Origin: Lycocorax pyrrhopterus obiensis
Taxonomy: Eukaryota > Chordata > Aves > Passeriformes > Paradisaeidae
Assembly: GCA_014706295.1 (NCBI GenBank)
Contig: JACSVZ010000007.1
Coordinates: forward strand, 5,361,699 to 5,425,698
DNA length: 64,000 nt
Direction: 5' to 3'
The position numbers and the translations under genes are program-made. Below, piece after piece: positions 63,401 to 64,000 of the stretch. The notes under the pieces are model-generated. The model searched no databases and was not told where the DNA came from. It saw only the letters and a program-made list of their open reading frames with translations. Position 1 is the first letter of the stretch. Each line of letters starts with the position of its first letter.

Positions 63401-64000
63401 AAGAGACAGAGACTAACAAGCAGACACCTCGGGACTACAGCAGGATGGCTCAGCCAGCTGGGCGGGGGGGAAATATGCAAAAAGGCATGGGAAGAACTGG
63501 GCATTTCAGTGGGTGGTAATCAGAGTTTCATCGGCGCTGGGATATCGTACTGTTAGACAACGCTTTGTACATGTCAGGGCACGGCTCGTGGCTGCCATGT
63601 GCGTGTAGCACAAAATCTGGGAGAACAGCGACTGTTTACAGTACTCCTCCTGCAGTGCCATTTCTTAGTCAGAATTTATTACAAATCGTTGTTCAGTAGT
63701 CACCTGAATATTGTTTCTTCTCTAAGAGGGTATTACATCTGAAATTCTGTTTCACCCTGAATGACCTGGGACACTTTTCATGTATGATTCATCTAATGTG
63801 ATCTATGAATTGGGTTAACCTCTGTCATGTCCCCAGACCAAACCAAAACAAATCTGAATTGTGATAGAAATTTAACTGCGAGAATACAATGACCTTTAAT
63901 AGAAAATCAATTGAATATCACAGCTGCTTCTAAAACCTGCAGGAAAAGACTACCCAGAATGCTGGTTGAAAGAGAAAAGTGGGGAATGCAGGTGACTTAA

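Larger units (their letters stand above)
44820..64000. other. Region upstream of CSTF3, no recognised coding gene
   Basis: Nineteen kilobases of mainly AT-rich sequence. I found no exon-like run of familiar protein sequence, no tRNA or rRNA and no clear CR1 copy. It contains homopolymers (for example T14 at 50970-50983, T12 at 52217-52228, A13 at 54414-54426 and A13 at 55043-55055) and the CAA tract and CpG patch listed separately. In mammals HIPK3 lies on this side of CSTF3; its large first coding exon was not seen, so it would start beyond 64000 if synteny holds. Confidence 0.7.

Overview
This is vertebrate, most likely bird, nuclear DNA. Three degraded copies look like avian CR1 LINE 3' ends (16.7, 36.1 and 43.2 kb), and an ancient MIR-type SINE lies at 30.9 kb. 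Most coding signal is short exons with GT/AG boundaries, separated by AT-rich introns. Nothing bacterial, viral or CRISPR-like was recognised. The bird assignment rests on the CR1 family and compact introns; I cannot name the species.

One protein-coding gene is recognised with certainty: CSTF3 (CstF-77, cleavage stimulation factor subunit 3), on the minus strand. I placed 15 exons by translation, reading-frame phase and splice sites. The start codon is at 44007 and exon 15 ends at 2556. Together they encode the first 459 residues plus one base of codon 460; the human protein has 717. This covers the whole N-terminal half of the HAT-repeat array and much of the C-terminal half. The rest of the protein, including the proline-rich tail that binds the other CstF subunits, lies beyond position 1. 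The reading frame is intact throughout.

Layout. 1-2555: intron 15 (partial). 2556-11794: exons 15 to 4, closely spaced. 11795-34531: intron 3, 22.7 kb. 34532-34858: exons 3 and 2. 34859-43977: intron 1, 9.1 kb. 43978-44007: exon 1 coding part. About 43640-44640: a CpG-island promoter without an obvious TATA box, with YY1-, ETS-, GC-box- and CRE-like motifs. From about 44.65 kb to the end: mostly AT-rich DNA upstream of CSTF3 with no recognised coding gene. In mammals the neighbour on this side is HIPK3, but none of its coding sequence was seen here.

The most interesting biology is in the 5' part of CSTF3. The donors of exons 2 and 3 are the only two of fifteen with T at +3, and exon 3 is followed by the largest intron. 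Reading through the exon 3 donor reaches a stop after nine codons, with ATTAAA hexamers and GU-rich sequence within about 300 bases. This matches the conserved intronic polyadenylation event by which CstF-77 limits its own level in vertebrates. Secondary leads are a small ORF with a good start context on the divergent side of the promoter, an isolated CpG-dense patch at 48.3 kb, and a GC-rich block of unknown origin in intron 8.
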